From: Nostocoides_A vanveenii
GTDB taxonomy: Bacteria > Actinomycetota > Actinomycetes > Actinomycetales > Dermatophilaceae
Direction: 5' to 3'
Assembly: GCF_039531165.1 (NCBI RefSeq)
Contig: NZ_BAAAPN010000019.1
Span: forward strand, 1-64,000
DNA length: 64,000 nucleotides
Shown: piece after piece, positions 24,253 through 33,418 of the stretch
How positions within the stretch are numbered: the stretch's first letter is position 1
How the letters are laid out: each line of letters begins with the position of its first letter
Translations under genes and position numbers: made by a program
The notes under the pieces: generated by a model
What the model was told of the DNA's origin: nothing
Databases searched by the model: none
Seen by the model: only the letters and a program-made list of their open reading frames with translations

Positions 24253-27200
24253 ATGAGCGACACGACCAACGACCGCGACCTCTCGTCCGAGGCATCAGCG
24301 GCGGCTGCCGGCGAGCCGGCCGTTCCAGCCTCGGGCGAATCCGCGGAGGCCACCGAGACGACGATCCGCGCGACGGGTACGAAGAAGGCGGCGCCTCGCA
24401 AGCGCGCGGCCAAAAAGACCGCCGACAGCGACGCGGCACCCAAGCGGCGTCGGCGTGCGACCGCCCCGGCCGGGCCCGGCGGCGACCTAGAGTTGGCGTA
24501 TGCCGGCGAAGTCGCCGAGTCCGCCGCCAGCGAGGTGGCGCAGTCCGCTACCGGCGAGGGCACGGAGCAGACGGCTGAGCAGATCACCGATGGTGGATCA
24601 GGCGAGCACGCGCCGGGCGAATCCGGCGCGGCGGGCCCAGCCGCCCAGAGCGACCTGGGCATCGGCCAAGTGGCCGACGCCGAGGACGCCCAGTCCGAGA
24701 CAGCAGCCGACCCCGCCGCCGCGGACCCCGCCGCCGCGGACCGCCCGGCAGACGATGGCGAGGAGGTGGCCGGTCTCGCCGACGGCGGCACGTCGGACGC
24801 CGAGGATGCCGAGCGCGACGCTGCTAGCGACGCGGCCACTGACCTCGTCGCCGACCGGTCCGAAGGCGCGGAGACCGACCGCCGCGGCGAAGCGATGAGC
24901 GAGCGCGCTGACGGTTCAAGCGCGCTGCAGCCCGCAAGTGACGAGCCCGAATCGCCCCGCCCGCAGCAGAGCGCGTTCGGCCTGCTCTTCCAGGCGCCCG
25001 AAGCCCCGGCCCGCCGCCGCGCCTCGCGCCCGGCCGGTGCCGCCGTCACCGTGCCGTCGTCCACGACGCCTTCTGCCGCAGCCGACGGCTCCGGGGCCGA
25101 GCATGAGGTCGTCCTCGACCGCGAAAAGGAGCCGGCAGCCACCGAGGACGAATCCCGGTCCGTAGGCGCCGGCCGCGGGTCACGTCGTGGTTCGCGGCGC
25201 GCCGGCGCCACCACGTCCGCCCGGAACGCCGCCCTCGAGAGCGCCGCCGCCCAGAGCGCCGATGGCGAGAACGCCCGCGAGAACTCCGGTGCCGGGAGCG
25301 CCGATATCCAGAACTCCGGCGCCCGGGCCGGCGACGACGACAGCGCAGAGAAGGCGGACGTCGACCCCGCGGAGGGCGCCGAAACCGACGCCGCCGACGA
25401 CGGCTCGGCGACCGGATCGCGCAGTCGGCGCCGCCGCGGTGGCCGCGGTCGCCGCGCCCGCGCGAACTCATCCGACGCCGAAGGCGCGGAGGCCGACGAG
25501 GCCTTACAGGCGTCCGAGGCGAGTGCGCAGGAGGAGGGGAGCGAACGGCATACGGACGCGGGCGAGGCCGCTGACGACGACGCCAACAACCCGGCCCGCC
25601 GCCGGCGCCGCCGCCGCCGCTCCGGAGCAGCAGGCGAGAGCGAGGACCCGCCCGGCACGGTGACACGCGTTCGCGAGGTGCGCCGGGCTCGCGACGAGGT
25701 TGCCTCGGTGCGCGGTTCGACGCGGCTGGAGGCCAAGAAGCAGCGCCGCCGCGAGGGACGCGAGGCCGGCCGGCGCCGCACGATCATCACCGAGAAGGAA
25801 TTCCTCGCGCGCCGCGAGAGCGTCGAGCGCGTCATGGTCGTCCGCCGACTCGACGGCCGCACCCAGATCGGCGTCCTTGAGGACGGCATCCTCGTCGAGC
25901 ACTACGTCTCGCGCACGACGAATGCGTCGATGGCCGGCAATATCTATCTCGGGCGCGTCCAGAACGTCCTGCCCTCGATGGAGGCCGCCTTCGTCGACAT
26001 CGGTCGCGGCCGCAATGCCGTGCTCTATGCCGGCGAGGTCAACTGGGATGTCGCGGGTCTTGAGACCGGTGAGGCCAAGCGCATCGAGAACGTCCTGACC
26101 TCTGGGGAGTCCGTTCTCGTCCAGGTCACCAAGGACCCGATCGGGCACAAGGGTGCGCGTTTGACGTCGCAGATCTCACTGCCGGGTCGCTATCTGGTCT
26201 ATGTGCCGCAGGGCTCGATGACTGGCATCTCGCGCAAGCTGCCCGACACCGAGCGGGCTCGGCTCAAGGCCATCCTCAAAGAGATCGTCCCCGCCGACGC
26301 CGGCGTCATCGTGCGCACCGCGGCCGAGGGCGCCAGCGAGGAGGAGTTGCGGCGTGATGTCGAGCGGCTCGCCAAAACCTGGGAGCGAGTTAGCGCGGCC
26401 GCGGCCGGCAAGTCCGGCAAGAAGACGGGCAACGCGCCGACGCTGCTCTACTCCGAGCCCGACCTGACCGTCCGCGTGATCCGCGACGTCTTCAACGAGG
26501 ACTTCGCCTCGCTCGTCGTCTCCGGCGACGACGTCTGGGCCGAGATCAGCACCTATGTCGACGATGTCGCGCCCGACCTCGCCGCACGGATGACCAAGTG
26601 GACCGATGCGCGCGACATCTTCAGCGCGCACCGGATCGACGAACAAATGACCAAGGCGCTCGATCGCAAGGTCTACCTGCCCTCCGGCGGCTCCTTGGTC
26701 ATCGACCGCACCGAGGCGATGACCGTGGTCGACGTCAACACCGGCAAGTTCGTCGGCTCCGGGGGCAACCTCGAAGAGACCGTCACCAAGAACAACCTCG
26801 AAGCCGCCGAGGAGATCGTCCGCCAACTGCGCCTGCGCGACATCGGCGGCATCATCGTCATTGACTTCATCGACATGGTCCTGGAGTCCAACCGCGACCT
26901 GGTCGTCCGGCGCCTGCTCGAATGCCTTGGTCGCGACCGCACGAAACACCAGGTCGCGGAGGTGACCTCGCTCGGGCTGGTCCAGATGACTCGCAAGCGG
27001 GTGGCGTCGGGGCTTTTGGAAGTCTTCTCCGAGTCGTGCGAGCACTGCCACGGTCGCGGCGTGATCGTGCGCACCACTCCCGTGGACGCCGTCGAAACCC
27101 ACGACCACGAACGCGAGCCCTCGGACACGTCGTCCCGGTCCTCGCGCAGCCGTTCGCGTGGCCGCCAGCCCGACCCCGCGAAGGCGCCCGAGCCGGCGCC

Positions 27201-27696
27201 CGTGCGCACGGGCCCGACCGCCGCGCAGATCGCGGCCGCGGCGCACGCGGCAGCGATGAAGACCACGGCACCCGTCGCACACAACGACGCCGATGTCGAC
27301 GGCGCGCCGGCCGACGACACCGATTTCGGTATGCCCGCGGCCACGGCCGCCCACGACGCCGACAGTGACCCGGTGGTCACCTGGGCTGACACCCATGACG
27401 CCGACACGCACGAGGAGGAGGGCTCGACGGATGCCGAGGCGGCAAGGGATCAGGGCGCGGGGACCGAATCGGCTCCGGCGGAGCCCGACCGCCAGGCGGC
27501 GGCCGAGTCCGACGACTCCGCTGCGCAACTGCCGGCCGGCGACGACGCCGGCGCCGAGAACCCGGACGCTGCCTTGGGCGCCGAGGGCGACCCGAGTGCC
27601 ATACGGCAATCGGGGAGTGGCTCGCGGGCCCAGGGTCGACGCCGCCGCGGCCGGGCAACCGCCCCCGCCGGCCCTCCGCGTCCCTCGGGTTCGTAG
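24253..27696 (+). CDS. rne: Ribonuclease E/G
   Basis: A 1147-residue endoribonuclease that starts mRNA decay and processes rRNA. The first ~500 residues are disordered, Ala/Glu/Asp-rich with Arg patches, including a short tandem repeat DPAAADPAAAD. The catalytic core begins with an S1 domain (VEHYVSRTTNASMAGNIYLGRVQNVLPSMEAAFVDIG, about 550-600), then the RNase-H-like domain with metal ligands in DVNTGKF (near 827) and VIDFIDM (near 870), and the zinc-link CEHCHGRG (near 930). A second disordered tail ends the protein. Acidic extensions on both sides of the core are typical of actinobacterial RNase E. ATG 24253 lies eight bases after GGAAGG. Confidence 0.95.
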   Translation: MSDTTNDRDLSSEASAAAAGEPAVPASGESAEATETTIRATGTKKAAPRKRAAKKTADSDAAPKRRRRATAPAGPGGDLELAYAGEVAESAASEVAQSATGEGTEQTAEQITDGGSGEHAPGESGAAGPAAQSDLGIGQVADAEDAQSETAADPAAADPAAADRPADDGEEVAGLADGGTSDAEDAERDAASDAATDLVADRSEGAETDRRGEAMSERADGSSALQPASDEPESPRPQQSAFGLLFQAPEAPARRRASRPAGAAVTVPSSTTPSAAADGSGAEHEVVLDREKEPAATEDESRSVGAGRGSRRGSRRAGATTSARNAALESAAAQSADGENARENSGAGSADIQNSGARAGDDDSAEKADVDPAEGAETDAADDGSATGSRSRRRRGGRGRRARANSSDAEGAEADEALQASEASAQEEGSERHTDAGEAADDDANNPARRRRRRRRSGAAGESEDPPGTVTRVREVRRARDEVASVRGSTRLEAKKQRRREGREAGRRRTIITEKEFLARRESVERVMVVRRLDGRTQIGVLEDGILVEHYVSRTTNASMAGNIYLGRVQNVLPSMEAAFVDIGRGRNAVLYAGEVNWDVAGLETGEAKRIENVLTSGESVLVQVTKDPIGHKGARLTSQISLPGRYLVYVPQGSMTGISRKLPDTERARLKAILKEIVPADAGVIVRTAAEGASEEELRRDVERLAKTWERVSAAAAGKSGKKTGNAPTLLYSEPDLTVRVIRDVFNEDFASLVVSGDDVWAEISTYVDDVAPDLAARMTKWTDARDIFSAHRIDEQMTKALDRKVYLPSGGSLVIDRTEAMTVVDVNTGKFVGSGGNLEETVTKNNLEAAEEIVRQLRLRDIGGIIVIDFIDMVLESNRDLVVRRLLECLGRDRTKHQVAEVTSLGLVQMTRKRVASGLLEVFSESCEHCHGRGVIVRTTPVDAVETHDHEREPSDTSSRSSRSRSRGRQPDPAKAPEPAPVRTGPTAAQIAAAAHAAAMKTTAPVAHNDADVDGAPADDTDFGMPAATAAHDADSDPVVTWADTHDADTHEEEGSTDAEAARDQGAGTESAPAEPDRQAAAESDDSAAQLPAGDDAGAENPDAALGAEGDPSAIRQSGSGSRAQGRRRRGRATAPAGPPRPSGS

Positions 27697-27828
27697 CCGG
27701 GAAACCCGACCTCGGGCAGTTCTGCCCGCCCAAGGACGTCAGGCCCAACTCGGGGCGAATGCGGTGCAGCGCACGATTTCCGCGCAACCGCGCAAGCTCT
27801 GAGCGACGGCTTCGCCGAACGACACCGA

Positions 27829-27865
27829 GGGGCTCCTCTCCGCTCGCCGAGCGGGGAGGAGCCCC
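27829..27865 (+). terminator. Strong hairpin between rne and rplU
   Basis: GGGGCTCCTCTCCGCTC and GAGCGGGGAGGAGCCCC form a stem of about 17 bp around a 3-nt loop. No T-run follows, as is common in high-GC actinobacteria. Together with the rest of 27697-28047 (no gene seen) it separates the rne and ribosomal protein transcripts. A possible -10 element TATGAT (27940-27945) lies about 100 bp before rplU. Confidence 0.65.
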
Positions 27866-28047
27866 GGCGCGTGTCCCTCGGTAGCCGGCGAGATGTTGCT
27901 CGCGGCCAGCGTGCGCGCCGACCATGGGCGCGGGGCCTGTATGATTGATCCTCGGTGCGCCCACCGAGCTGATGTCCCGTGTGCGGGGTAGCTATCGGCC
28001 GGTTACTCGAGAGTGTGTGCCCAAGGCTTAACGAAAGTGAGTTCAAC

Positions 28048-28356
28048 GTGTACGCGATTGTTCGCGCAGGTGGTCGGCAGGAGAAGGTCGCCGTCGGCGA
28101 CGTCCTGCTCATCGACAAGGTGGGCGGCAAGGCCGGCGACGCTGTCGATCTGACCCCGCTGCTGCTGGTCGACGGCTCAACCGTCACCTCCGATGCGGCC
28201 AAGCTGGCCAAGGTCTCGGTCAAGGCCGAGGTCGTCGGGCCCGCCAAGGGCCCCAAGATCACCATCATGAAGTACAAGAACAAGACCGGCTACAAGAAGC
28301 GCCAGGGTCACCGTCAGCACCTGACCCAGGTCAAGATCACCGCGATCGACGCCTGA
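28048..28356 (+). CDS. rplU: 50S ribosomal protein L21
   Basis: A 102-residue protein of the L21 family: MYAIVRAGGRQEKVAVGDVLLIDKV ... MKYKNKTGYKKRQGHRQHLTQVKITAI. It binds 23S rRNA in the large subunit and is full length. The start is GTG, and the earlier frame is a shadow. It is followed 34 bp later by rpmA and then obg, the usual order. Confidence 0.97.
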   Translation: MYAIVRAGGRQEKVAVGDVLLIDKVGGKAGDAVDLTPLLLVDGSTVTSDAAKLAKVSVKAEVVGPAKGPKITIMKYKNKTGYKKRQGHRQHLTQVKITAIDA

Positions 28357-28390
28357 GCGTCGGACACGTCGAGACAAGGACTCAGCAGAC

Positions 28391-28657
28391 ATGGCACACA
28401 AAAAGGGAGCGTCCTCGACCCGCAATGGTCGTGACTCCAATGCCCAGCGCCTAGGCGTCAAGCGCTACGGCGGCCAGCTGGTCGGCGGCGGCGAGATCAT
28501 CGTCCGCCAGCGCGGCACCCACTTCCACCCGGGCGACAATGTCGGCCGCGGTGGCGACGACACCCTCTTCGCGCTGACCGCCGGTCACGTGGAGTTCGGC
28601 ACCAAGCGCGGTCGTCGCGTCGTCAACATCGTCCCGGTGGCTGCGGCCGCCGAGTGA
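28391..28657 (+). CDS. rpmA: 50S ribosomal protein L27
   Basis: An 88-residue protein, MAHKKGASSTRNGRDSNAQRLGVKRYGG..., the conserved L27 N-terminus that reaches the peptidyl transferase centre. No leader peptide precedes the mature AHKK start, so no Prp-type protease processing is needed. Co-transcribed with rplU. Confidence 0.97.
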   Translation: MAHKKGASSTRNGRDSNAQRLGVKRYGGQLVGGGEIIVRQRGTHFHPGDNVGRGGDDTLFALTAGHVEFGTKRGRRVVNIVPVAAAAE

Positions 28658-28664
28658 TTCGAAC

Positions 28665-28682
28665 GGTATGCCGCGGCATACC
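28665..28682. repeat. 18-bp perfect palindrome after rpmA
   Basis: GGTATGCCGCGGCATACC is fully self-complementary and lies 8 bp after the rpmA stop codon. It contains GTATGCC on both strands, the heptamer that is over-abundant in the chromosomal part of the window. It could be the stem of an RNA hairpin. Confidence 0.5.
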
Positions 28683-28692
28683 TTCCGGAAAT

Positions 28693-28717
28693 CGGGGCGG
28701 GCCTTCGGCTCGCCCCG
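28693..28717 (+). terminator. Hairpin downstream of rpmA
   Basis: CGGGGCG-G-GCC, a TTC loop, GGC-T-CGCCCCG form a stable GC-rich stem with a single internal mismatch, followed by TTCC. Likely a terminator for the rplU-rpmA transcript. Confidence 0.5.
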
Positions 28718-28764
28718 TTCCGCATTCCCGGGCATCCGCCCCGAGCACCACCCCCCGAAGTTTG

Positions 28765-28785
28765 CCCACGCAGAGCGTGGGACCC
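28765..28785 (+). repeat. Dispersed hairpin repeat, copy 1
   Basis: CCCACGCAGAGCGTGGG folds as a 7-bp stem around AGA and is followed by ACCC. An identical 21-bp copy starts at 28798, and an inverted copy with one mismatch lies at 39805-39825. Confidence 0.65.
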
Positions 28786-28797
28786 TCGCTCCTTCGG

Positions 28798-28818
28798 CCC
28801 ACGCAGAGCGTGGGACCC
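28798..28818 (+). repeat. Dispersed hairpin repeat, copy 2
   Basis: Identical to the 21 bp at 28765-28785, in direct orientation, about 80 bp before the obg start. Confidence 0.65.
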
Positions 28819-28898
28819 AGCTGCACTACTTCGCGGGGACCGCTGTCCGTCCGTGGTTTCCTAACACGACCTAGGACCTGAGCAGGAAGGCAGTACCC

Positions 28899-30419
28899 AT
28901 GACCACCTTCGTCGACCGCGTCGTGCTGCACGCGACCGCGGGGGACGGCGGCCATGGTGTCGCCTCGATCCGCCGGGAGAAGTTCAAGCCGCTCGGCGGC
29001 CCGGACGGCGGCAATGGAGGCAATGGCGGCGATGTCGTCCTGGTGGTCGACCCACAATCGACCACCCTGCTCGACTATCACCGCAGCCCGCACCGGCGCG
29101 CCGAGAACGGCCGCCCCGGTGCCGGCGACGAGCGTGACGGAGCCAATGGTGCCTCGTTGATCCTGCCGGTGCCCGAGGGCACCGTGGTGACCACCCGGGA
29201 CGGCGGCGTGCTGGCCGATCTGGTCGGCCCGGGCGCCTCAGTAACCGTGGCCCGCGGGGGTCGAGGCGGCCTGGGCAACAAGGCGCTGTCGTCGACCCGT
29301 CGCAAGGCACCCGGCTTCGCCCTCCTGGGGGAGCCGGGTGAGTCGCTGGACGTCGTCCTGGAGTTGAAGTCGCTCGCCGATGTCGCGCTCATCGGCTTCC
29401 CCTCGGCGGGGAAGTCCTCGCTGGTCTCGGTGATCTCCGCGGCGCGCCCCAAGATCGCCGACTACCCGTTCACGACGCTCGTGCCCAATCTCGGCGTCGT
29501 CACCGCCGGTGACGTCCGGTTCACGGTGGCCGACGTTCCCGGGCTGATCCCCGGGGCGTCCGAAGGCCGGGGCCTGGGCCTGGAGTTCCTGCGCCACGTC
29601 GAGCGCTGCTCGGTGCTCGTGCACGTCATCGACTGCGCAACCCTCGAGCCCGGGCGCGACCCGCTGACCGACCTCGACGTCATCGAGGCCGAGCTGGCGG
29701 CCTACGTGCCCGGTGACCTGCTCGGCGGCCGTCCGCTCTCCGAGCGGGTTCGCATGGTGGTCCTGAACAAGGCCGACGTACCGGAGGCGCGTGAGCTCGC
29801 CGAGATGGTGACGCCCGACCTGCGCGAGCGTGGGTATGACGTGTTCATCGTTTCCGCCGTCGCTCACCTCGGCCTCAAGGAATGGACGTATGCCCTCGCG
29901 CGGGCCGTCGAGGCCGCGCGGGTCGAGGTGGCGAGCGAGATCGTGCCGCAGCGCATCGTGATCCGCCCCAAGTCGGTGGACGACAAGGGCTTCACGGTCG
30001 TGCGGGAGATGACCGGTGACGGCGAGGTCTTCCGGGTGGTCGGCGAGCGGCCCTCGCGCTGGGTGCGCCAGACCGACTTCAGCAACGAGGAGGCGGTGGG
30101 CTACCTGGCCGACCGGCTCCAGCGGGCAGGCGTCGAGGAGGCGCTGCTGGCGGCGGGAGCGGTCGCCGGCTCGGCCGTGCTCATCGGCCCGGCCGACAAT
30201 GCCGTCGTCTTCGACTGGGATCCCACCATGGTCGGTGGCGCCGAGTTGCTCGGTGGCCGCGGGACCGACGGGCGGCTGGCCGACCACTCGCGGCGGACCA
30301 ATATCGAGCGCCGCGAGGAGTTCGACAAGCGCAAGGCGGCCGTCTCGCGCACGCGCGCCGAGCTGGATGCCGAGCGTAAGTCGGGGCACTGGATCGATCC
30401 CGGTCAGGACGCGGGATGA
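28899..30419 (+). CDS. obg: GTPase Obg (CgtA)
   Basis: A 506-residue GTPase involved in large-subunit assembly and stress response. The Obg fold (1-160) has Gly-rich runs (GGPDGGNGGNGGDVV). The G domain shows GFPSAGKSS (G1), DVPGLIPGA (G3), NKADVP (G4) and VSAVAH (G5). A C-terminal OCT domain (about 345-430) and an extra charged tail follow, as in other actinobacterial Obg proteins. AGGAAGG lies upstream of the ATG. The stop overlaps the proB start (ATGA). Confidence 0.97.
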   Translation: MTTFVDRVVLHATAGDGGHGVASIRREKFKPLGGPDGGNGGNGGDVVLVVDPQSTTLLDYHRSPHRRAENGRPGAGDERDGANGASLILPVPEGTVVTTRDGGVLADLVGPGASVTVARGGRGGLGNKALSSTRRKAPGFALLGEPGESLDVVLELKSLADVALIGFPSAGKSSLVSVISAARPKIADYPFTTLVPNLGVVTAGDVRFTVADVPGLIPGASEGRGLGLEFLRHVERCSVLVHVIDCATLEPGRDPLTDLDVIEAELAAYVPGDLLGGRPLSERVRMVVLNKADVPEARELAEMVTPDLRERGYDVFIVSAVAHLGLKEWTYALARAVEAARVEVASEIVPQRIVIRPKSVDDKGFTVVREMTGDGEVFRVVGERPSRWVRQTDFSNEEAVGYLADRLQRAGVEEALLAAGAVAGSAVLIGPADNAVVFDWDPTMVGGAELLGGRGTDGRLADHSRRTNIERREEFDKRKAAVSRTRAELDAERKSGHWIDPGQDAG

Positions 30420-31756
30420 CCCACCACGAGGTCGCGGCTGCTTCGGGGGCGGGACACTTCCCTCAAATGCCTCCGTATGCCGACTCCTCGCTCGGTGTGG
30501 CTGCCGACAGTTCCGGGTCCGCCGACGCTGAGGTGGCGGGTGGCGGGTCCGCTCTCGCGCACGACAACGCCGCAGTGGTCGGCGTGGCAGCCGCTGGGGC
30601 GGCCGGGGACAGCGCGGCCGATGTCGTCGCGGCCGATGTCGTCGCGGCCCGGGCCCGGGTCGCGGGCCGGGGCCGCATGGTTGTCAAGGTCGGGTCATCG
30701 TCGCTGACGACCGACGGAGGGCGCCGGCTCGACCTCTCCCGGATCGAGGCGCTGGTCGGCGTGCTCGCCGAGCGCCGGCTGCGGGGCGAGCCGGTCGTGC
30801 TCGTCTCCTCCGGCGCCATCGCTGCCGGGATCGGTCCGCTGGGGCTGACCCGCCGGCCGCGCGACCTGGCGACCCAGCAGGCCGCGGCAAGCGTGGGCCA
30901 AGGCGCACTCATGGCGGCGTACACGGCGGCGTTCGCGGCATACGGGCTTACGGTCGGGCAGGTGCTGCTGACCGCGGACGATGTGACGCGGCGGGGGCAC
31001 TACACCAACGCGCGGCGCACGCTCGACCGGCTGCTGGAGTTGGGGATCGTGCCGATCGTCAACGAAAACGACACCGTCGCGACCCACGAGATTCGCTTCG
31101 GCGACAACGACCGGCTCGCGGCGCTGGTCGCCCATCTGGTGCGCGCCGAGGCGCTGGTCCTGTTGACCGATGTGGACTCGCTCTATGACGGGCCGCCGAG
31201 TGAGCCTGGGGCACAGCGCATTCCGGCGATCCGGTCACTGTCCGATCTCGACCAGGTCCGCATCGGCGGGTCCGGGTCGATGGTCGGCACCGGGGGCATG
31301 GCCACCAAGATCGAAGCGGCGGCGATCGCCAACTCCGCCGGCGTTCTGGCCGTGCTCTGCGCGGCACCCGCTGTCGGTCCGGCCTTGGCCGGCGAGGATG
31401 TGGGGACGATTTTCCTGCCGGACTCGGTCGGCAAGGCCAGCCGCAAGCTGTGGATCGCGCACGCCACCGCGGCCCGCGGGACTCTCGTGGTCGACGCCGG
31501 TGCCGTTGCGGCCTTGGTCGAGCGCCGCAAGTCCCTCCTCCCCGCCGGGATCACCGGGCTAGTGGGCTCCTTCACCGAGGGCGATCCGGTCGACATCGCC
31601 GGCCCCGACGGCACGATCATCGCGCGCGGTCTGGTCAGCTACGACTCCGGGGAGATCCCCAAGCTGCTCGGCCGCTCGACCAAGGAACTGGCCCGCGAGT
31701 TCGGACCCGAGTACGAACGCGAGGTCGTCCACCGCGACAACCTCGTCGTTCGCTGA
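30416..31756 (+). CDS. proB: Glutamate 5-kinase with an unusual N-terminal extension
   Basis: The first enzyme of proline synthesis, phosphorylating the gamma-carboxyl of glutamate. The kinase core begins MVVKVGSSSLTTDGG, with SSGAIAAGIGPLGL, NENDTVATHEIRFGDNDRL and GTGGMATKI; a C-terminal PUA domain follows (about 350-446). The frame starts with ATG overlapping the obg stop, giving 446 residues, while typical ProB has about 370. The extra ~85 residues are Ala/Val-rich, contain a tandem repeat (AADVVAADVVAA) and resemble no domain. A start at ATG 30677 would remove the extension, but coupling favours 30416. Confidence 0.93.
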   Translation: MTHHEVAAASGAGHFPQMPPYADSSLGVAADSSGSADAEVAGGGSALAHDNAAVVGVAAAGAAGDSAADVVAADVVAARARVAGRGRMVVKVGSSSLTTDGGRRLDLSRIEALVGVLAERRLRGEPVVLVSSGAIAAGIGPLGLTRRPRDLATQQAAASVGQGALMAAYTAAFAAYGLTVGQVLLTADDVTRRGHYTNARRTLDRLLELGIVPIVNENDTVATHEIRFGDNDRLAALVAHLVRAEALVLLTDVDSLYDGPPSEPGAQRIPAIRSLSDLDQVRIGGSGSMVGTGGMATKIEAAAIANSAGVLAVLCAAPAVGPALAGEDVGTIFLPDSVGKASRKLWIAHATAARGTLVVDAGAVAALVERRKSLLPAGITGLVGSFTEGDPVDIAGPDGTIIARGLVSYDSGEIPKLLGRSTKELAREFGPEYEREVVHRDNLVVR

Positions 31757-31883
31757 GGTCGGGTCACACGGGCAGGCGCAGAGCCAGCCGCCCGCCTTCG
31801 CCGGGGGCCAACACCATCGACGACGCCAGGGCCGGGCGCCTCGACATCGGGCTCGGCAACTCGCTCGCTTTTCGGGTAGGGGG

Positions 31884-32738
31884 TCAGTGCACCCGAGTCG
31901 GCACGAACTCCATGGCCGGGTGGGCGATCTCTTCCTGGCTCTGCACCAGTCGCAGCTCCCGGCGGCCGGAGTCCAGGGTCCGCTTCAGGAGGGCATAGAC
32001 CGACGACACCGTCTTGGCCAGCGCCTCATCGGGGCGGCCCGAGTTGAGCAGGTGAGCGGTGAAGAGGGCAGCGGTCACATCGCCGGAGCCATTGGCCTTC
32101 ATCGGCAACTGCGGCGTCTGGACGATCCAGGCCTCCTCGCCGTGGACGGCGAGCATCTCGATGGTGTCGGCCGGCCGGTCGGGGCGCAGCACTGAGGTCA
32201 CCAGCACGGTGGAGGGGCCCATCGCCCGCGCCAGGTCGACCGCGGCGAGGGTGTCTTCGAGCGTCTCCGGCTCGGTCCCGGTCAGGAAGCCCAGCTCGAA
32301 CTGGTTGGGCGTGATCAGATCTGCTTGCGGCACAACGCGTTCACGCAGCAAGACCGGGATGTCGGGGTGGACGAAGCAGCCACTCTTGGCATTGCCCATG
32401 ACCGGGTCGCACGCATAGATGGCCGACGGGTTGGCCGCCTTGACCCGGGCGACGGCGTCGAGGATGACGTCGCCGATCTGGCTGCCGCCTTGATAGCCCG
32501 ATAGCACCGCATCCACCTCGGGGAACGCCTCGCGCTCCTCCATCCCGGTGATGACCGCCCGCACGTCTTCGGCCGCCAGCAGCGGGCCACGCCACGCGCC
32601 ATACCCGGTGTGGTTGGAGAAGTGCACGGTGTAGACGGGCCAGACCTCGACCCCCAGCCGCTGCAGGGGGAAGACGGCCGCGGAGTTGCCCACGTGGCCA
32701 TACGCGACGGAGGACTGGATGGAGACGATCGTGGTCAC
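31884..32738 (-). CDS. pdxY: Pyridoxal kinase
   Basis: A 284-residue ribokinase-family kinase that phosphorylates pyridoxal in the vitamin B6 salvage route. It has VSIQSSVAYGHVGNSAAVFPLQRLG near the N-terminus, the substrate region SGYQGGSQIGDVIL, and the C-terminal ATP/anion-hole motif MKANGSGDVTAALF with Asp as the base. It starts at GTG 32738, after which the protein begins directly with the conserved strand. Stands alone between proB and a secreted protein gene. Confidence 0.9.
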   Translation of the reverse strand: MTTIVSIQSSVAYGHVGNSAAVFPLQRLGVEVWPVYTVHFSNHTGYGAWRGPLLAAEDVRAVITGMEEREAFPEVDAVLSGYQGGSQIGDVILDAVARVKAANPSAIYACDPVMGNAKSGCFVHPDIPVLLRERVVPQADLITPNQFELGFLTGTEPETLEDTLAAVDLARAMGPSTVLVTSVLRPDRPADTIEMLAVHGEEAWIVQTPQLPMKANGSGDVTAALFTAHLLNSGRPDEALAKTVSSVYALLKRTLDSGRRELRLVQSQEEIAHPAMEFVPTRVH

Positions 32739-32796
32739 CGGGCCATTCTCCCGTATGCCCCGCCGCGCCCCCGGGCGCGCCCGCCGCTCACCTGCC

Positions 32797-33306
32797 TCAG
32801 ACGCGCACGCACTGACCGAATTTCCCGCCCGAGACGACATTCGCGACGCCAGTCGGTGCCGGGGCGTTGTTGGTGCAGGAGAGCTTGCCCGAGATCGCGT
32901 TGTACTTCAGCACTTTGGTGCCCTGGCGGTTGGCCGTGAGCGTGACACTGCCGGCAACGACGACCGCGGTCAAAGCGATGGCGCCGCCCGTGCTGAGGCT
33001 GATCGCGCCGCCGACACGGGAGTTCGTCACCGAGACTTTTGTGTAGCCGACAGCCGTGACGCTGCGGTCGATCACCGCGCCGTTGACCGTCAGGCTGCCC
33101 CGCGCGTCGACATTGATCGCCCCGCGGACGTTGGCATTGTTGATCGTGCAGGCCGCACCGGCCGGCACCCGGATGGAGCCGGTGGTCGCCCCGGTGATGG
33201 TCCCGCGGCATAGGCGCTCGGCGGGCGCCGCCTGGGCGGGAGCGCTCAGGCCCACAATCAGAGCGGCGGCCGTTGCAGCGGCGAGGGCGATCGACGAACG
33301 AGACAT
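32797..33306 (-). CDS. Secreted beta-strand-rich protein, unknown
   Basis: A 169-residue exported protein with signal peptide MSRSSIALAAATAAALIVGLSAPAQA-AP. The mature part repeats short units such as RGAINVDARGSLTVNGAVID, SVTNSRVGGAISLSTGGAI, VVAGSVTLTANRQG with periodic V/N and G, like a parallel beta-helix or bactofilin-like strand array. Three cysteines (LCRGTI, ACTINN, LSCTNN) and a fourth at the end (GQCVRV) could form disulfides. No family recognised. ATG is chosen from the signal peptide. Confidence 0.65.
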   Translation of the reverse strand: MSRSSIALAAATAAALIVGLSAPAQAAPAERLCRGTITGATTGSIRVPAGAACTINNANVRGAINVDARGSLTVNGAVIDRSVTAVGYTKVSVTNSRVGGAISLSTGGAIALTAVVVAGSVTLTANRQGTKVLKYNAISGKLSCTNNAPAPTGVANVVSGGKFGQCVRV

Positions 33307-33418
33307 GGCAAAGTCCTCCCCAGGACTGGTGCGCCGGGCTCTGCGCCCGGCGTGAGCGACCACCCTCGCACAGGCGGACGCGATGCGCGCGCGCTCGCGT
33401 CGCCCGTACCCTTGCCGT

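Noticed and set aside
24171..25889. Long reverse frame opposite rne
   Set aside because: It mirrors the low-complexity Ala/Glu N-terminus of RNase E, giving Ser/Arg/Pro-rich noise.
26176..27609. A 477-codon reverse frame opposite the rne core
   Set aside because: Composition shadow of the catalytic domain; no plausible start or homologous motif.
28765..28818. CRISPR-like array
   Set aside because: Two 21-bp repeats separated by only 12 bp and no further units or cas genes. A dispersed hairpin repeat explains them better.
29238..30389. Reverse frame opposite obg
   Set aside because: His/Arg/Leu-rich shadow of the Obg gene.
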